From NCBI GenBank assembly GCA_037976565.1, contig CP137683.1:53600-117599 (forward strand): a DNA stretch of 64,000 nucleotides, written 5' to 3'. The position numbers and the translations under genes are program-made. This DNA is from Mesocentrotus franciscanus. Lineage: Eukaryota > Echinodermata > Echinoidea > Camarodonta > Strongylocentrotidae. How positions within the stretch are numbered: the first letter of the stretch is position 1; the number at the start of each line of letters is the position of its first letter. Below are positions 1 through 12,224 of this stretch, piece after piece. The notes beneath the pieces are model-generated. The model was not told where the DNA came from. It made no database searches and was given only the letters and a program-made list of their open reading frames with translations.

Positions 1-1250
1 TTTGATATTTTTGAGTGAAATTTATTGTATATGCTTTATATATATATTACCGATAGAAATAGACTGTACAATATTAGTGAGTACAATAAAAGCGAATTTG
101 ACATTGTAAAGTACAAATGTTGATACAAAAACTGGGTTGCATTCTCCCCCAAACTCCGGGGGACCACTCCATGCACTCGATCATGAGCAGAGGTTTCCCT
201 AGAAATCCAGCTTAGGGCCTACACAAGGCCTGAGACATTTTAGAATGACTTTGATATTTTTGAGTGAAATTTATTGTATATGCTTTATATATATATTACA
301 GATAGAAATAGACTGTACAATATTAGTGAGTACAATAAAAGTGAATTTGACATTGTAAAAGTACAAATGTTGATACAAAACTGGGTTGCATTCTCCCCAA
401 ACTCCGGGGGACCACTCCATGCACTCATGATCAGAGGTTCTCCTAGAAATCCAGCTTAGGGCCTACACAAGGCCTGAGACATTTAGAATGACTTTGATAT
501 TTTTGAGTGAAATTTATTGTATATGCTTTATATATATATTACCGATAGAAATAGACTGTACAATATTAGTGAGTACAATAAAAAGCGATTTGACATTGTA
601 AAAGTAGAAATGTTGATACAAAAACTGGGTTGCATTCTCCCCCAAACTCCGGGGGACCACTCCATGCACTCATGATCAGAGGTTCCCCTAGAAATCCAGC
701 TTAGGGCCTACACAAGGCCTGAGACATTTTAGAATGACTTTGATATTTTTGAGTGAAATTTATTGTATATGCTTTATATATATATTACCGATAGAAATAG
801 ACTGTACAATATTAGTGAGTACAATAAAAGCGAATTTGACATTGTAAAAGTACAAATGTTGATACAAAAACTGGGTTGCATTCTCCCCAAACTCCGGGGA
901 CCACTCCATGCACTCGATCATGAGCAGAGGTCCCCTAGAAATCCAGCTTAGGGCCTACACAAGGCCTGAGACATTTTAGAATGACTTTGATATTTTTGAG
1001 TGAAATTTATTGTATATGCTTTATATATATATTACCGATAGAAATAGACTGTACAATATTAGTGAGTACAATAAAAAGCGAATTTGACATTGTAAAAGTA
1101 CAAATTTTGATACAAAAACTGGGTTGCATTCTCCCCCAAACTCCGGGGGACCACTCCATGCACTCATGAGCAGAGGTTCCCCTAGAAATCCAGCTTAGGG
1201 TCTACACAAGGCCTGAGACATTTTAGAATGACTTTGATATTTTTGAGTGA
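1..1250. repeat. Satellite array, unit about 243-248 bp, five copies (left)
   Basis: Five head-to-tail copies start near 1, 250, 493, 737 and 985, and a sixth breaks off near 1245. Each unit runs from an AT-rich part with TATATATATATTAC to a GC-richer part with CTCCGGGGGACCACTCC and GGCCTACACAAGGCC. Copies differ by single bases and by short indels in C and A runs. A short open frame recurs in each unit, but its length varies with the indels, so I do not regard it as coding. The array may continue left of the window. The same satellite, inverted, is at 47127-48340. Confidence 0.92.
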
Positions 1251-2075
1251 AATTTAATTATGACTTTCCATTCCTGTATAACTCGTGTTTCGACTATCTC
1301 AAATTAAATATTTTCCTTGCTATGATTCTGCAAGGGTACAAAATTTGGGTTTTCTGCGTACAACAGAAAACCTAAATTGTGTCGATCACATTTGTTTTGA
1401 AAATCTCTGTAGAATTGACATTATATTTCACATCATTAAACAATTTTAATGAAATTTTGCTATCAAATTTTTGACAAATTTTGGGTTCCCAACACTATAG
1501 AGGGCTTTAAAATCATAATATCAAACACTCCAAACTTATTCACTAAGCTATATTATATGTTATCCGTATCACCTTTACTAAAATGCCGTGGTAATGTAGG
1601 CCTATTTCGCTCATCTTTTAAATTGTGTCCAACAACATATTTTTGTTCTTCTTCAAATCAGTGTTTTGGTGGGGTAATTTTCCTTTCCCTGAATAGAAAA
1701 AAAACTATATAATATGGTTGGAAAGATGCCATTTCATATGAAGTGACTATGACATTCACTTTGATATGCTTATAAACTCATACATGTTGTGGGTTATAAT
1801 AACATTTTGTTTGCTTTCTCATCACGATTCTACAGAAATTGAACGGACGTAGGTTTATTTCAAAACGAGTCCATGACCTTTCTATTTTACTCTTTTTAAT
1901 TTTTAGTTAGTATTTTCACTGTTTATAAGTATTGATGTGTCAAATATACATCTTTATTTATTCTATTTGTTATAATTGTGCTTACAAATAGGATTAGAAC
2001 AGTTACTGAATCCAACGCATTGAGAGATAGGGGCAACCAGGGCGGCGCCAGGTTATTTTGTTAGGGGGGCGAACA
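1250..2075. other. AT-rich non-coding stretch with a decayed palindromic MITE
   Basis: From about 1320 to 1513 lies part of the P1 palindromic MITE family, recognised by GGGTTTTCTGCGTACAACA and by the end CCCAACACTATAGAGGGCT. The rest to 2035 is AT-rich with short open frames lacking coding character. Mirrored at about 46320-47110. Confidence 0.5.
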
Positions 2076-2600
2076 GGTGCGTAGCTAGGATTTTATTTTA
2101 GGGGGGCGGTGGTGAGCACGCGAAGCGCGCTCTCTAGGGGGTGGGTGCAGGAAGGGGAGTTTCCCCCCTCCCGCGCTAAGCGCGGCAGCTTTGACGTTTC
2201 ATTAAACTATTAGAGAAAGAAGTCCAAATAGTTGTACAGTTCTCGACTCTTAATCCTTGTATGAATTCAGTTTTCCACCTCCCGCGCGAAGCGCAAAGCT
2301 TTGAGGTTTCATTAAATTATTAGAGAAAGAAGACGATTTGTTGCACCGTTCTCGACTTTTAATCCTCTTCTGAATTTTCAAAAAATTTTCTTTGTCTGCT
2401 CCTTTTTCTTCTTACGTCCTCTTCCTTTTTTTTCTCTCTCTCTCTCTCTCTTTTTTTTTTTTTTGGGGCAGGCGTTGCATGTTTGGGGGCGAGCGCCCCA
2501 TCGCCCCCCTGGCTACGCGCCTTGGGGCGAATCGCCAGCGCCATCGTCGCGCTTGCACGACGCAGGGGATGCCCCTCTCAGAAGTTGAAGATTTTTTTAA
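2035..2600. mobile_element. G-rich non-autonomous element with GCGTAGC ends (left arm)
   Basis: The outer end GTGCGTAGCTAGGATTTTA near 2077 and the inner end CCTGGCTACGCGC near 2508-2520 are inverted versions of each other, so this is a MITE-like unit. Inside are two copies of a roughly 125-bp module (CGCGAAGCGC, then GCTTTGA(C/G)GTTTCATT, then CGTTCTCGACT), a CT microsatellite and a G-rich end. Another G-rich fragment with GGCGGCGCCAGG abuts it at 2040, so insertions are nested. Relatives are at 45830-46320 (mirror), 49247 and 58226. Confidence 0.7.
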
Positions 2601-3300
2601 TTGATGCATAATGGCTCGATTTGTGACATACTTTTGCCAAATTAAAAGAAAGTCTTAAGTTCAATTAACAAGAACAAGCTCAAATCAAATGTAGGCTGGT
2701 TTACCTGAAATGCTAATTACAGCATCACGAACATGCACTTCTTTTGATTTTCTTCTGTCAAAAGAACTCCAAATTACAGGGATGTTTTGGGGGCAAATGC
2801 GTCAATCACTTTGTTTATATCTATATCACTATCTCTGTTTAAATTGATGACCAGAAGTGAAGACAAACGTTTTGGGGTCATTGTTGATCTCAAGTACGTT
2901 TTCAGTAATCGAAGTTCACTAAATGAGTTCTCAATGACATCGGCGGGCAAGGACTGTGTTCAGTCACTCAGTAGGCCTATATAATAACTGCTAATAAGCT
3001 GATCGCCTGATTCGGCCTGCTTTTTCTCTCCTTTTCTTTATTTTTATTTTTTCTTTTCCCTCTCCCCGCCCTCCCTTACGTCATACATATTTACATTTTA
3101 TAGTTCTCTTCCTCCTTCTCTTCCCCTTCCTTTTCTTTTCTTCTCCTTCTTTTCCTTTCCTTTTCCTTCTCCTTTTCCTCTTTTTCCTTCTCTTCCTCTT
3201 CCTTTTGTTGAAAATGATAGGGGGCGGCCGCCCCCTGCCCCCCTGTGGCGCCGCTCCTGGGGGCGACTGAAGGGGAGATCGCCCTCTGTTGGCCAGCTGA
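2600..3300. other. Non-coding: plain DNA, pyrimidine tract, small G/C-rich repeat
   Basis: 2600-3000 shows nothing recognisable. 3017-3205 is almost pure C/T on this strand. 3215-3295 is a G/C-rich block with GGGGGCGGCCGCCCCCTG and GGCGCCGCTCC, again like a small MITE end. Mirrored at about 45060-45800. Confidence 0.5.
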
Positions 3301-5650
3301 GAATTGTCAAACTATATAGATTAGTGACTAGATTAGATAAGATAGTTGATATTTTGCATTTTCCGAGCTTGAAAATGGTTTATTGGTGAATAACCTGAAG
3401 GTGGAAATGATATAAACCCGAAATTTCGAACAATAATATATACGTAGGCCGGTATACCCGACTTATTTCCATAACGGTAGGTGGAGAAAAGAGGCAAACT
3501 GAATAAAAGTGAAATGGGAAAAAAAATTCATGCAAAAGTTGGAAGAGATAATGATATGAAATGAAAAAAAAATCAACAACAAACAAACAAAGACAATAAA
3601 CAAGGCCAAAGAAAGAGGTGAGGGTATTTAAAATTAATCTTGAATAGGTTGCTCACTAAATTGATACACATTCTATCTATTTCTGTGTCCTGAAGAAATG
3701 TGAAGGCTGTACTATATACCTCATCTGTATTGAAATGCAAAGCAAACAACATTATTTTGTTTGTTTCTGTGATAGGCCCCAAAATATAACCATGTGCGAT
3801 TATTGCTGGAATAACCTTACATAAACAAATGGATAGATGAGTACTAAAATCCATAAAACAAATAGAAAAAGGATCAAAGAAAGGAAGAATGAATGAAATA
3901 TAGAAGGGAAATGAAGTAAAAAGAAATCTTAAATATCATAATACAGATCAAATCTAGTCATTTGCTTCTCTTCATTCATTATGCAACTAAAATTATTAGT
4001 ATTATTACATTATCGTAAATCAGAGTTTCTTGCACATACTACTTGTTATTGTCACAAATTTTGACATATGTCAAGCCTGAAATATATGAATTCGGATTAA
4101 TTAAATATTAATTGAACCTTCTCTAAACGTTATTAACATTTATGTCATTTTGTTTATACACATTAAATTTACGAATCTCATCACTTAGGCTAGTAGACCT
4201 ATCACATTAATGTTGTCGGATGACGTCTGTCATATAATTATGGATGGAATCCTATCTAGAAAGTTGGGTCACCAACACATTTAATTAACAATACAACATT
4301 TTTGATGGCAAAATGCAATTCACTATATGCATTCTAATTACATAATTATTACTTTTTACAATAACAGGCAACCAAGGCCAAAATATACAGATGTTTTCAT
4401 TTTATGCGAGTAGGAAAGAATATATAAGTGAACTTAGTGAAGAGATGTAATATTGATATGTGTATGAAAGAGATGGCATTAGAAGTATGCACATCAAGAC
4501 GATTACTTCGTAAACGCAACTACAGCTTACGTTTTTGGAAATTATAAATCCACATACAAGAAGTATATCACGTCCACATGCAGGGAACATGTTCGATTTG
4601 CTTCGGTCAGGCAACATAAATTACACGACGCAAGGTCTTATCCTCGCCGCATACCACATTTCTTAACCTACTGCATCTCGTAAGTCTACAAAGTCTATGC
4701 AATATAACATAATCTTATCTCAGCGAGTGAATGGTCTAAAGGGATGTCCATGCCTCCACTGCTTGACCAGCGTAGTTTATGGCTCATTTCCCCCTTCTGT
4801 GGAATGTGCGTTAGTCTATGTATTAAGGCATGTCCTATGTATTATACACATATACATGCTCTATGGTATAATTAAAATGCATTTAACTGTATCACACATT
4901 ATAATGTAAGTACATGCAAGAATTTATACAAAAAGACCTATAAAGACCCCTATATATATATATATTATAGGCATGGAGCTATGGACATAGCTCCATACCT
5001 ATAGTGTCAGTCGTTTGCTTTGACAAAATTGTGTTTTGTCACACAACTACGATCCTCTTGGTCAAATAGGTCAAACCACCTATGTAGCTGCAAACATAAT
5101 AAATCAATCACTTATTTTCTCACATCTTCATTCCTGAATGGTTTCCAAAATGTTTCGCGCGGTTTCTGTGGAAAAGGCGCGCCCTATCCTATTCACGTCG
5201 TTTCTCAGGTCATTCTGTGTTATGTTTTGTAGCTATCAGCCGCTTTTAATGGAAAACGGTGGAATAATGGATACATGTTTTGATAAAGGATGAACACAAC
5301 CAAGGATATGGAATAAGGTGATACAAATGTCGCGACATATGTATACGCATAATTATGGTTACTCTTCAGATCATGCCCATTCGACGGAGGAACACCATCA
5401 CCACAGCCTAAGTTTGTCTCGGTGAGTTGTGTTTGGCACGAATTCATGTTCATCTACAATAATCTAATCTGTTTTTAAAATTCTCAATTGTCTATTCAGT
5501 CCATAACCTATCGATTTTGTTTGTGTTTAATCTCTTTAATCGTTTCATCATTTTCCTGACACTTTCGGACACGTCCCCGACCCTTCCCAGAACTCAACAC
5601 CCCCTTTAATCACGAATATATGACCAAATCAAGACATTTTAACTTTCCTA
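3300..5650. other. AT-rich non-coding DNA, present in three copies in the window
   Basis: No gene is supported; the open frames are short and lack domain similarity. Positions 3428-6110 correspond, reverse-complemented, to 42285-44949 and to 61331-64000, so this stretch is triplicated. It contains the hairpin at 4970-5005. Confidence 0.6.
4970..5005. other. Short perfect-stem hairpin
   Basis: ATAGGCATGGAGCTATG is followed after two bases by CATAGCTCCAT and then ACCTAT, giving a stem of about 16 bp with one mismatch. A TA microsatellite lies just upstream. Copies are at about 43391-43426 and 62434-62469. Function unknown. Confidence 0.6.
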
Positions 5651-6790
5651 TACATTTTTACGGAGGCTTACAAAATCATGGTCGCATTAGCCTAATGCCT
5701 CTTTGAAAAAATGATGGCAATATCTACATATGTTATTTGATGACAGGAAAGAGGATATCATATCTGCGAGTATTTTCAAAACAAACGGGTTAGAAAAATA
5801 TTAATGATAGAAAACGAAATTTGAATACCGGAGCATCAGAATATTAAAATTGTGTATTCTTTCATTACTATTTGTTTTCAAACACATTTGTTTTGAAATT
5901 CCTTGAAAGTGAGCACCTGTCCAAGTATAACAACAGTCTGTCTAAGAAGATTTTTTCCCAATGCATTATGCTGCTCACACTGATCAGGTTAAATTATATA
6001 ATATGCATGAAGGTATGATTCTTCCCCCACTCCCCGACCCTCGACGAGAAAAATGAAAATAACTTGAAAAACAGCTGCTCGACGTCGACCAAAATGGTTT
6101 CCATGAATGACTGGGTTCCGAAAAATGTCTCATGACTCCTGGTCGTTATGTAGCTCGATCTCAACAAGAAATCCTGACATACACGTTGACGTTAAGCACC
6201 TTTAAAGTGATGGGAGCCCCAAATATTTTATGGTCAAAAATATCATTTGAATAGTATTATGTCGACGTGGAAGAAGGTGTCATTAGACACACGCTTCTGG
6301 AAGGATTTAACAATGTAATTTAGTTGTTTGAAGATGAATATTGATAAAAGAATACAACATTCTCATTTTGTGCTGTACGCTGTATATTCAAATTTAGTAT
6401 TCTGTCATCAATATTAGTCTTGTTACACAATTATTTTGAAAATGCGTGAAGAGATGAGTGTTATGTAGCATCCACTTTCACGTCATTATACACTTTAAGT
6501 GAATTTTCCCCACCAAAGTTCTTTGGCTCCCAAAACCTTTTGCTGGGAGTACCAAATATATGATGGCAAAATATCTCCTAAACTGTTGATTGATGTGTAA
6601 GAGGATGTCATTTAACACACACATTTTAAAGGAATTTCAAAACAAACGTGTTTGAAGACGAATAATAAAGACAAAAGTACATAATTTGGGTTTTGTTTTG
6701 TACGCAGAAAAAAGTATTTTTTCAGCAAGATTCCCTTCAAACAATTTTTTTTAAAATCCTTGCAAAGAGTATATTTAATGTAGTAGCATC
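5650..6790. mobile_element. Three P1 palindromic MITEs in a row (left arm)
   Basis: Copies lie at about 5650-5940, 6198-6540 and 6545-6790. Each is nearly self-complementary: an arm with TCATTTAACACACAC and a GTTTGAAGACGAATATTGAT-like core is followed by its inverse. Outer ends resemble TTTAAAG...GGGAGCCCCAAATATTTGATGG. No coding capacity. Mirrored at about 41700-42720. Confidence 0.75.
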
Positions 6791-6950
6791 ATTTGCACAC
6801 GCTCCCCGAGTCCGATGAAATTCCATGGGTAGAGAAGATTGGTGGCGTGATAATCCCTCGTATGATTTTAGAACAGATGGACCAGTAGTTTCGAAATGAG
6901 AAGTGAATAACAGTTGATTTCTTTGAAGTTTGACTAGTAACGAGCCTCGA
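6777..6950. mobile_element. Partial P2 palindromic MITE
   Basis: Begins at TAGTAGCATCATTTGCACAC and reads through GAAATTCCATGGGTAGA and GGACCAGTAGTTTCGAAATG, all P2 family marks. The second half is missing. Mirrored at about 41520-41700. Confidence 0.65.
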
Positions 6951-7016
6951 CATAATCATCTTTGACACTATTGTACATTCTAAGTGATGTTTTCAATCAT
7001 TTTTTTTTTTTTTTTT

Positions 7017-7021
7017 GGGGG
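7017..7021. repeat. Target duplication GGGGG, left side of the fold-back cluster
   Basis: Five G precede the terminus TGTTACACCCAC and five G follow the opposite terminus at 12185-12189. The other arm has a single GGGGG (41455-41459 on the complementary strand) joining the same flanks, as expected of a pre-insertion site. Confidence 0.75.
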
Positions 7022-8105
7022 TGTTACACCCACAAATGTAATAACGCCCACAAATGTAACAACGCCCACAAATGTAATAACACTTTACCCACAAATGTAA
7101 TAACACCCACAAATGTAATAACACTTTACCCACAAATGTAATAATTTCACCCACAAATGTAATAACCACTTTACCCACAAATGTAATAATTTTGAATCAC
7201 CCACAAATGTAATAATGACTTTACCCACAAATGTAATAAATTTGAAGGGATATTTTGTCGAATTTGTTCAAAACTAAAACCCTGTAATAAAGCATGGGTA
7301 TAGCGCGCAGTCTTTACTCCAGACCCGGTTATTTCAAAATTTTAAAAATCTTCAAAACTAAGACCCCATAATCCTTTTCCTGTGGAATAACATGAAAATC
7401 GAGCGTAGTCTTTCCTCCAGACCCGGTCATTTCAAAAATAAAAACAATAAAAAACAAAACAAAAATTCAAATCTAAGACCCAACAATCCTCCAAACTAAG
7501 ACCCTGTAATAAAGCATGGGTTTAGAGCGTTGTCTTTACTCCACACCCGGTTATTTCAAAAATAAAATAAAACAAAACAAAACAAAACATTAACTTAAAA
7601 ACTAAGGCTCCACCATCTTCCAAACTATAAGAACCTGTGATAAAGCATGGGTTTAGAGCGTAGTCTTTACTCCAGACCCGTTTAATTAAAAAAAAATGTT
7701 CAAAACTAAGACCCCATCATCTTATTCATGTGGAATAACATGAGTATTGAACGTAGTCTTTCCTCTAGACTCGGTTATTTCAAAAAACAAAACAAAACAA
7801 AAACAAAAACCAAAACTTTAAAATTAAGACCCACCCTCTTCCAAACTAGCATAGTTTTTTTATCCAGACCCGGTTATTTCAAAAATAAAAAAACAATAAA
7901 AAACAAAACAAAAAATTCAAATCTAAGACCCAACAATCCTCCAAACTAAGACCCTGTAATAAAGCATGGGTTTAGAGCGTAGTCTTTACTCCAGACCCGT
8001 TTAATTAAAAACAAAAACAAATCTTCAAAACTAAGACCCCATCATCTTATTCCTGTGGAATAACATGAGTATTGAGCGTAGTCTTTCCTCCATACCCGGT
8101 TATTC

Positions 8106-8136
<31 letters not shown>

Positions 8137-9861
8137 CTTTTAAACTAAGACCCCACCATCTTCCAAACTTAGACCCGGTAATAAAGCATGGGTTTAGAGC
8201 GTAGTTTTTCTTCCAGACCCGGTTATTTCAAAACTTTTTAAAAATCTTCAAAATTAAGACCCCATCATCGTATTCCTGTGGAAGAACATGAGTATTGAGC
8301 GTAGTCTTTCCTCCAGACCCGGTTATTTCAAAAGAAATAGAAATTTAAACAAATCTTCGAAACTAAGACCCACCATCTTATTCCTCTCTTTTTTTTTTTT
8401 TTTTGATACAGCACGTCACAAATAAATGATTGGTCGGCGGTCACACGAACTGACGAATCAGTCAAAATGGTCCATATATATAAAACACAGAGGAGGGACC
8501 GATTCGAGGGTTCGTTGACCGTCGACGATTTTTTAATCATGTAAATATTCTAACGCCCACAAATATCCTGGAATTCAATGTTCGTAGAAAAAAGTAATCG
8601 AATAAGTGACCTTAAATGTATTTAAATATTGACGCTGATTGTTTTATGCATGTGATTATGAAATATGTTCACGATATGTAACATATATATATATATATAT
8701 ATGTACGCTATTAGTGACATTGAAACGTTGGATTGCGATGTTATATTTTCATGAGTGCGTGAATGAATTACCTTTCTTCATGTGATGAACGTATCAATTA
8801 CTTATACTGAAGACTACCAATTGGTACGCGGTACACGGTGTGAATTCATGAGAACGAAATTTATTCAAAGGCAAATACAAACAAAACCCATTTATATTAC
8901 AGTTTTCCCTACTTCTGAAACACTCAAGCAGCTATATAAACAAGAACAAGTCTGAAATGATAATCGGTTAACAAGCAAATAACAACGCATACTTTCATAT
9001 AACAAATCATAAATAGCTGTATAACGAGATCACGCGAAACATATTTGCATGTTTTGAATGAACGATTGCAGAACCCTTTGACTGATAAAATATCTATACT
9101 TTTGAATAACCGGGTCTGGAGGAAAGACTACGCTAAATACTCATGTTATTCCACAGGAATAAGATGATGGGGTCTTAGTTTTGAACATTTTTTTTAATTA
9201 AACGGGTCTGGAGTAAAGACTACGCTCTAAACCCATGCTTTATCACAGGGTCTTATAGTTTGGAAGATGGTGGAGCCTTAGTTTTAAAGTTAATGTTTTG
9301 TTTTGTTTTGTTTTATTTTATTTTTGAAATAACCGGGTGTGGAGTAAAGACAACGCTCTAAACCATGCTTTATTACAGGGTCTTAGTTTGGAGGATTGTT
9401 GGGTCTTAGATTTGAATTTTTTGTTTTGTTTTTTATTGTTTTTTATTTTTGAAATGACCGGGTCTGGAGGAAAGACTACGCTCGATTTTCATGTTATTCC
9501 ACAGGAAAAGGATTATGGGGTCTTAGTTTTGAAGATTTTTAAAATTTTTGAAATAACCGGGTCTGGAGTAAAGACTGCGCGCTATACCCATGCTTTATTA
9601 CAGGGTTTTAGTTTTGAACAAATTCGACAAAATATCCCTTCAAATTTATTACATTTGTGGGTAAAGTCATTATTACATTTGTGTGTGATTCAAAATTATT
9701 ACATTTGTGGGTAAAGTGGTTATTACATTTGTGGGTGAAATTATTACATTTGTGGGTAAAGTGTTATTACATTTGTGGGTGTTATTACATTTGTGGGTAG
9801 TGTTATTACATTTGTGGGCGTTGTTACATTTGTGGGCGTTATTACATTTGTGGGTGTAACA
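7022..9861. mobile_element. Fold-back element FB1 with tandem-repeat termini
   Basis: The termini are TGTTACACCCAC and GTGGGTGTAACA. Each arm has an outer domain of about ten short units built on CCCACAAATGTAATAA (7028-7228 and 9648-9855), then a middle domain of longer units alternating AAAGCATGGGTTTAGAGCG and GGAATAACATGAGTATTGAG, each ending near CAGACCCGGTTATTTCAAAA. The centre (about 8400-9080) holds a TATATATAAAACACAGAGG segment and unique AT-rich DNA. No long open frame is present, so it is non-autonomous. The layout matches the fold-back class, of which sea urchin TU elements are an example. Confidence 0.85.
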
Positions 9862-9865
9862 GGGG
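9862..9865. repeat. GGGG spacer between two fold-back elements
   Basis: FB1 ends at 9861 with TGTAACA and another copy begins at 9866 with TGTTACA. Only GGGG separates them, matching the GGGGG on the outer sides, as if one element inserted at the flank of the other. Confidence 0.6.
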
Positions 9866-10041
9866 TGTTACACCCACAAATGTAATAACGCCCACAAATG
9901 TAACAACGCCCACAAATGTAATAACACTTTACCCACAAATGTAATAACACCCACAAATGTAATAACACTTTACCCACAAATGTAATAATTTCACCCACAA
10001 ATGTAATAACCACTTTACCCACAAATGTAATAATTTTGGTA
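9866..10041. mobile_element. Fold-back terminus fragment
   Basis: One outer domain only: TGTTACACCCAC and about eight CCCACAAATGTAAYAA units, ending in AATTTTGGTAAGTGG before the next terminus at 10048. It may be a duplicated or incompletely inserted end. Confidence 0.7.
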
Positions 10042-10047
10042 AGTGGT

Positions 10048-12184
10048 TGTTACACCCACAAATGTAATAACGCCCACAAATGTAACAACGCCCACAAATG
10101 TAATAACACTTTACCCACAAATGTAATAACACCCACAAATGTAATAACACTTTACCCACAAATGTAATAATTTCACCCACAAATGTAATAACCACTTTAC
10201 CCACAAATGTAATAATTTTGAATCACCCACAAATGTAATAATGACTTTACCCACAAATGTAATAAATTTGAAGGGATATTTTGTCGAATTTGTTCAAAAC
10301 TAAAACCCTGTAATAAAGCATGGGTATAGCGCGCAGTCTTTACTCCAGACCCGGTTATTTCAAAATTTAAAAACAGACCCCATAATCATTTTCCTGTGGA
10401 ATAACATAACAATCGAGCGTAGTCTTTCCTCCAGACCCGGACATTTCAAAAAAAAACAAAAAAAACAAAACAAAAATTCAAATCTAAGACCCAACAATCC
10501 TCCAAATTAAGACCCGGTAATAAAGTATGGGATTAGAGCGTAGTCTTTACTTCAGACTCGGTTATTAAAAAAAAAAAATCTTCAAACTAAGACCTCCCTA
10601 TTCTTTTCCTGTGGAATAACATGGGTATAGAGCGTAGTCTTTCCTCCAGACCCGGTTATTTCAAAAGAAAAAGAAATTTAAACAAATCTTCGAAACTAAG
10701 TCCCACCATTTTATTCCTCTTTTTTCATTTAAAAATAAATTACATTATAACATATGTGGATACAACACGTCACAAATAAATGATTGGTCGGCGGTCACAC
10801 GAACTGACAAATCAGTCAAAATGGTCCATATATATAACACACAGAGGAGGGACCGATTCGATGGTTCGTTGACCGTCGACGATTTGTTAATATGTAAAAA
10901 TTCTAACGCCCACAAATATCCTGGAATTCAATGTTCGTAGAAAAAAAAGTAATCGAATAAGTGACCTTAAATGTATTTAAATATTGTATATATTATATCA
11001 TTTTTTTTAAATGACCGGGTCTGGAAGAACAACTATGCTCTAAACCCATGCTTTATTACAGGATCTTAGTTTGGAAGATGGTGGGTCTTAATTTTAAAGT
11101 TTTTGTTTTTGTTTTGTTTTGTTTTTGAAATAACCGAGTCTAGAGGAAAGACTACGTTCAATACTCATGTTATTCCACATGAATAAGATGATGGGGTCTT
11201 AGTTTTGAAGATTAAAAAAATTAAACGGGTCTGGAGTAAAGACTACGCTCTAAACCCATGCTTTATTACTGGGTCTTAATTTGGAAGATGGAGGGTCTTA
11301 GTTTAAAAGGTTTTTGTTTTGTTTTGTTTTATTTTTGAAATAACAGGGTGATGAGTAAAGACAACGCTCTAAACCCATGCTTTATTACCGGGTCTTAGTT
11401 TGGAGGATTGTTGGGTCTTAGATTTGAATTTTTGTTTTGTTTTTATTGTTTTTTTATTTTGAAATGACCGGGTCTGGAGGAAAGACTACGTTCAATACTC
11501 ATGTTATTCCACATGACTAAGATGATGGGGTCTTAGTTTTGAAGATTTAAAAAAATTAAACGGGTCTGGAGTAAAGACTACGCTCTAAACCCATGCTTTA
11601 TTACCGGGTCTTAATTTGGAAGATGGAGGGTCTTAGTTTAAAAGGTTTTTGTTTTGTTTTGTTTTATTTTTGAAATAACCGGGTGTGGAGTAAAGACAAC
11701 GCTCTAAACCCATGCTTTATTACAGGGTCTTAGTTTGGAGGATTGTTGGGTCTTAGATTTGATTTTTTTGGTTTTGTTTTTATTGTTTTTATTTTTGAAA
11801 TGACCGGGTCTGGAGGAAAGACTACGCTCGATTGTCATGTTATTCCACAGGAAAAGGATTATGGGGTCTTAGTTTTGAAGATTTTTAAATTTTTGAAATA
11901 ACCGGGTCTGGAGTAAAGACTGCGCGCTATACCCATGCTTTATTACAGGGTTTTAGTTTTGAACAAATTCGACAAAATATCCCTTCAAATTTATTACATT
12001 TGTGTTTAAAGTCAATATTACATTTGTGGGTGATTCAAAATTATTACATTTGTGGGTGAAATTATTACATTTGTGGGTAAAGTGTTATTACATTTGTGGG
12101 TGTTATTACATTTGTGGGTAAAGTGTTATTACATTTGTGGGCGTTGTTACATTTGTGGGCGTTATTACATTTGTGGGTGTAACA
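10048..12184. mobile_element. Fold-back element FB2
   Basis: Same plan as FB1: outer tandem domains at 10054-10262 and 11990-12178, middle domains of GTAGTCTTTACTCCAGACCC-type units, and a centre at about 10730-10985 that shares the TATATATAACACACAGAGG segment with FB1 but lacks its extra AT-rich core. No coding capacity. Confidence 0.85.
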
Positions 12185-12189
12185 GGGGG
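12185..12189. repeat. Target duplication GGGGG, right side of the fold-back cluster
   Basis: Follows the terminus TGTAACA and is followed by CATCCAACAA, the flank that directly abuts the G run in the empty site of the other arm. Confidence 0.75.
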
Positions 12190-12224
12190 CATCCAACAAA
12201 TTAGATGGGCGTTAACTTTTAAGC

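Noticed and set aside
274..1169. Recurring 61-70 residue frame starting MYMLYIYITDRN in the satellite
   Set aside because: Frame length changes with indels in each unit and the start lies in a TA run; it is a by-product of the satellite.
9337..10204. Open frames of 90-125 residues in the fold-back region
   Set aside because: They are translations of the CCCACAAATGTAATAA and GACCCGG repeats; repetitive peptides such as LHLWVKCYYICG follow the DNA period.
6993..12190. CRISPR-like or telomere-like array
   Set aside because: Units are short, without unique spacers, inverted at the two ends of each element and bounded by a target duplication, which fits fold-back termini.
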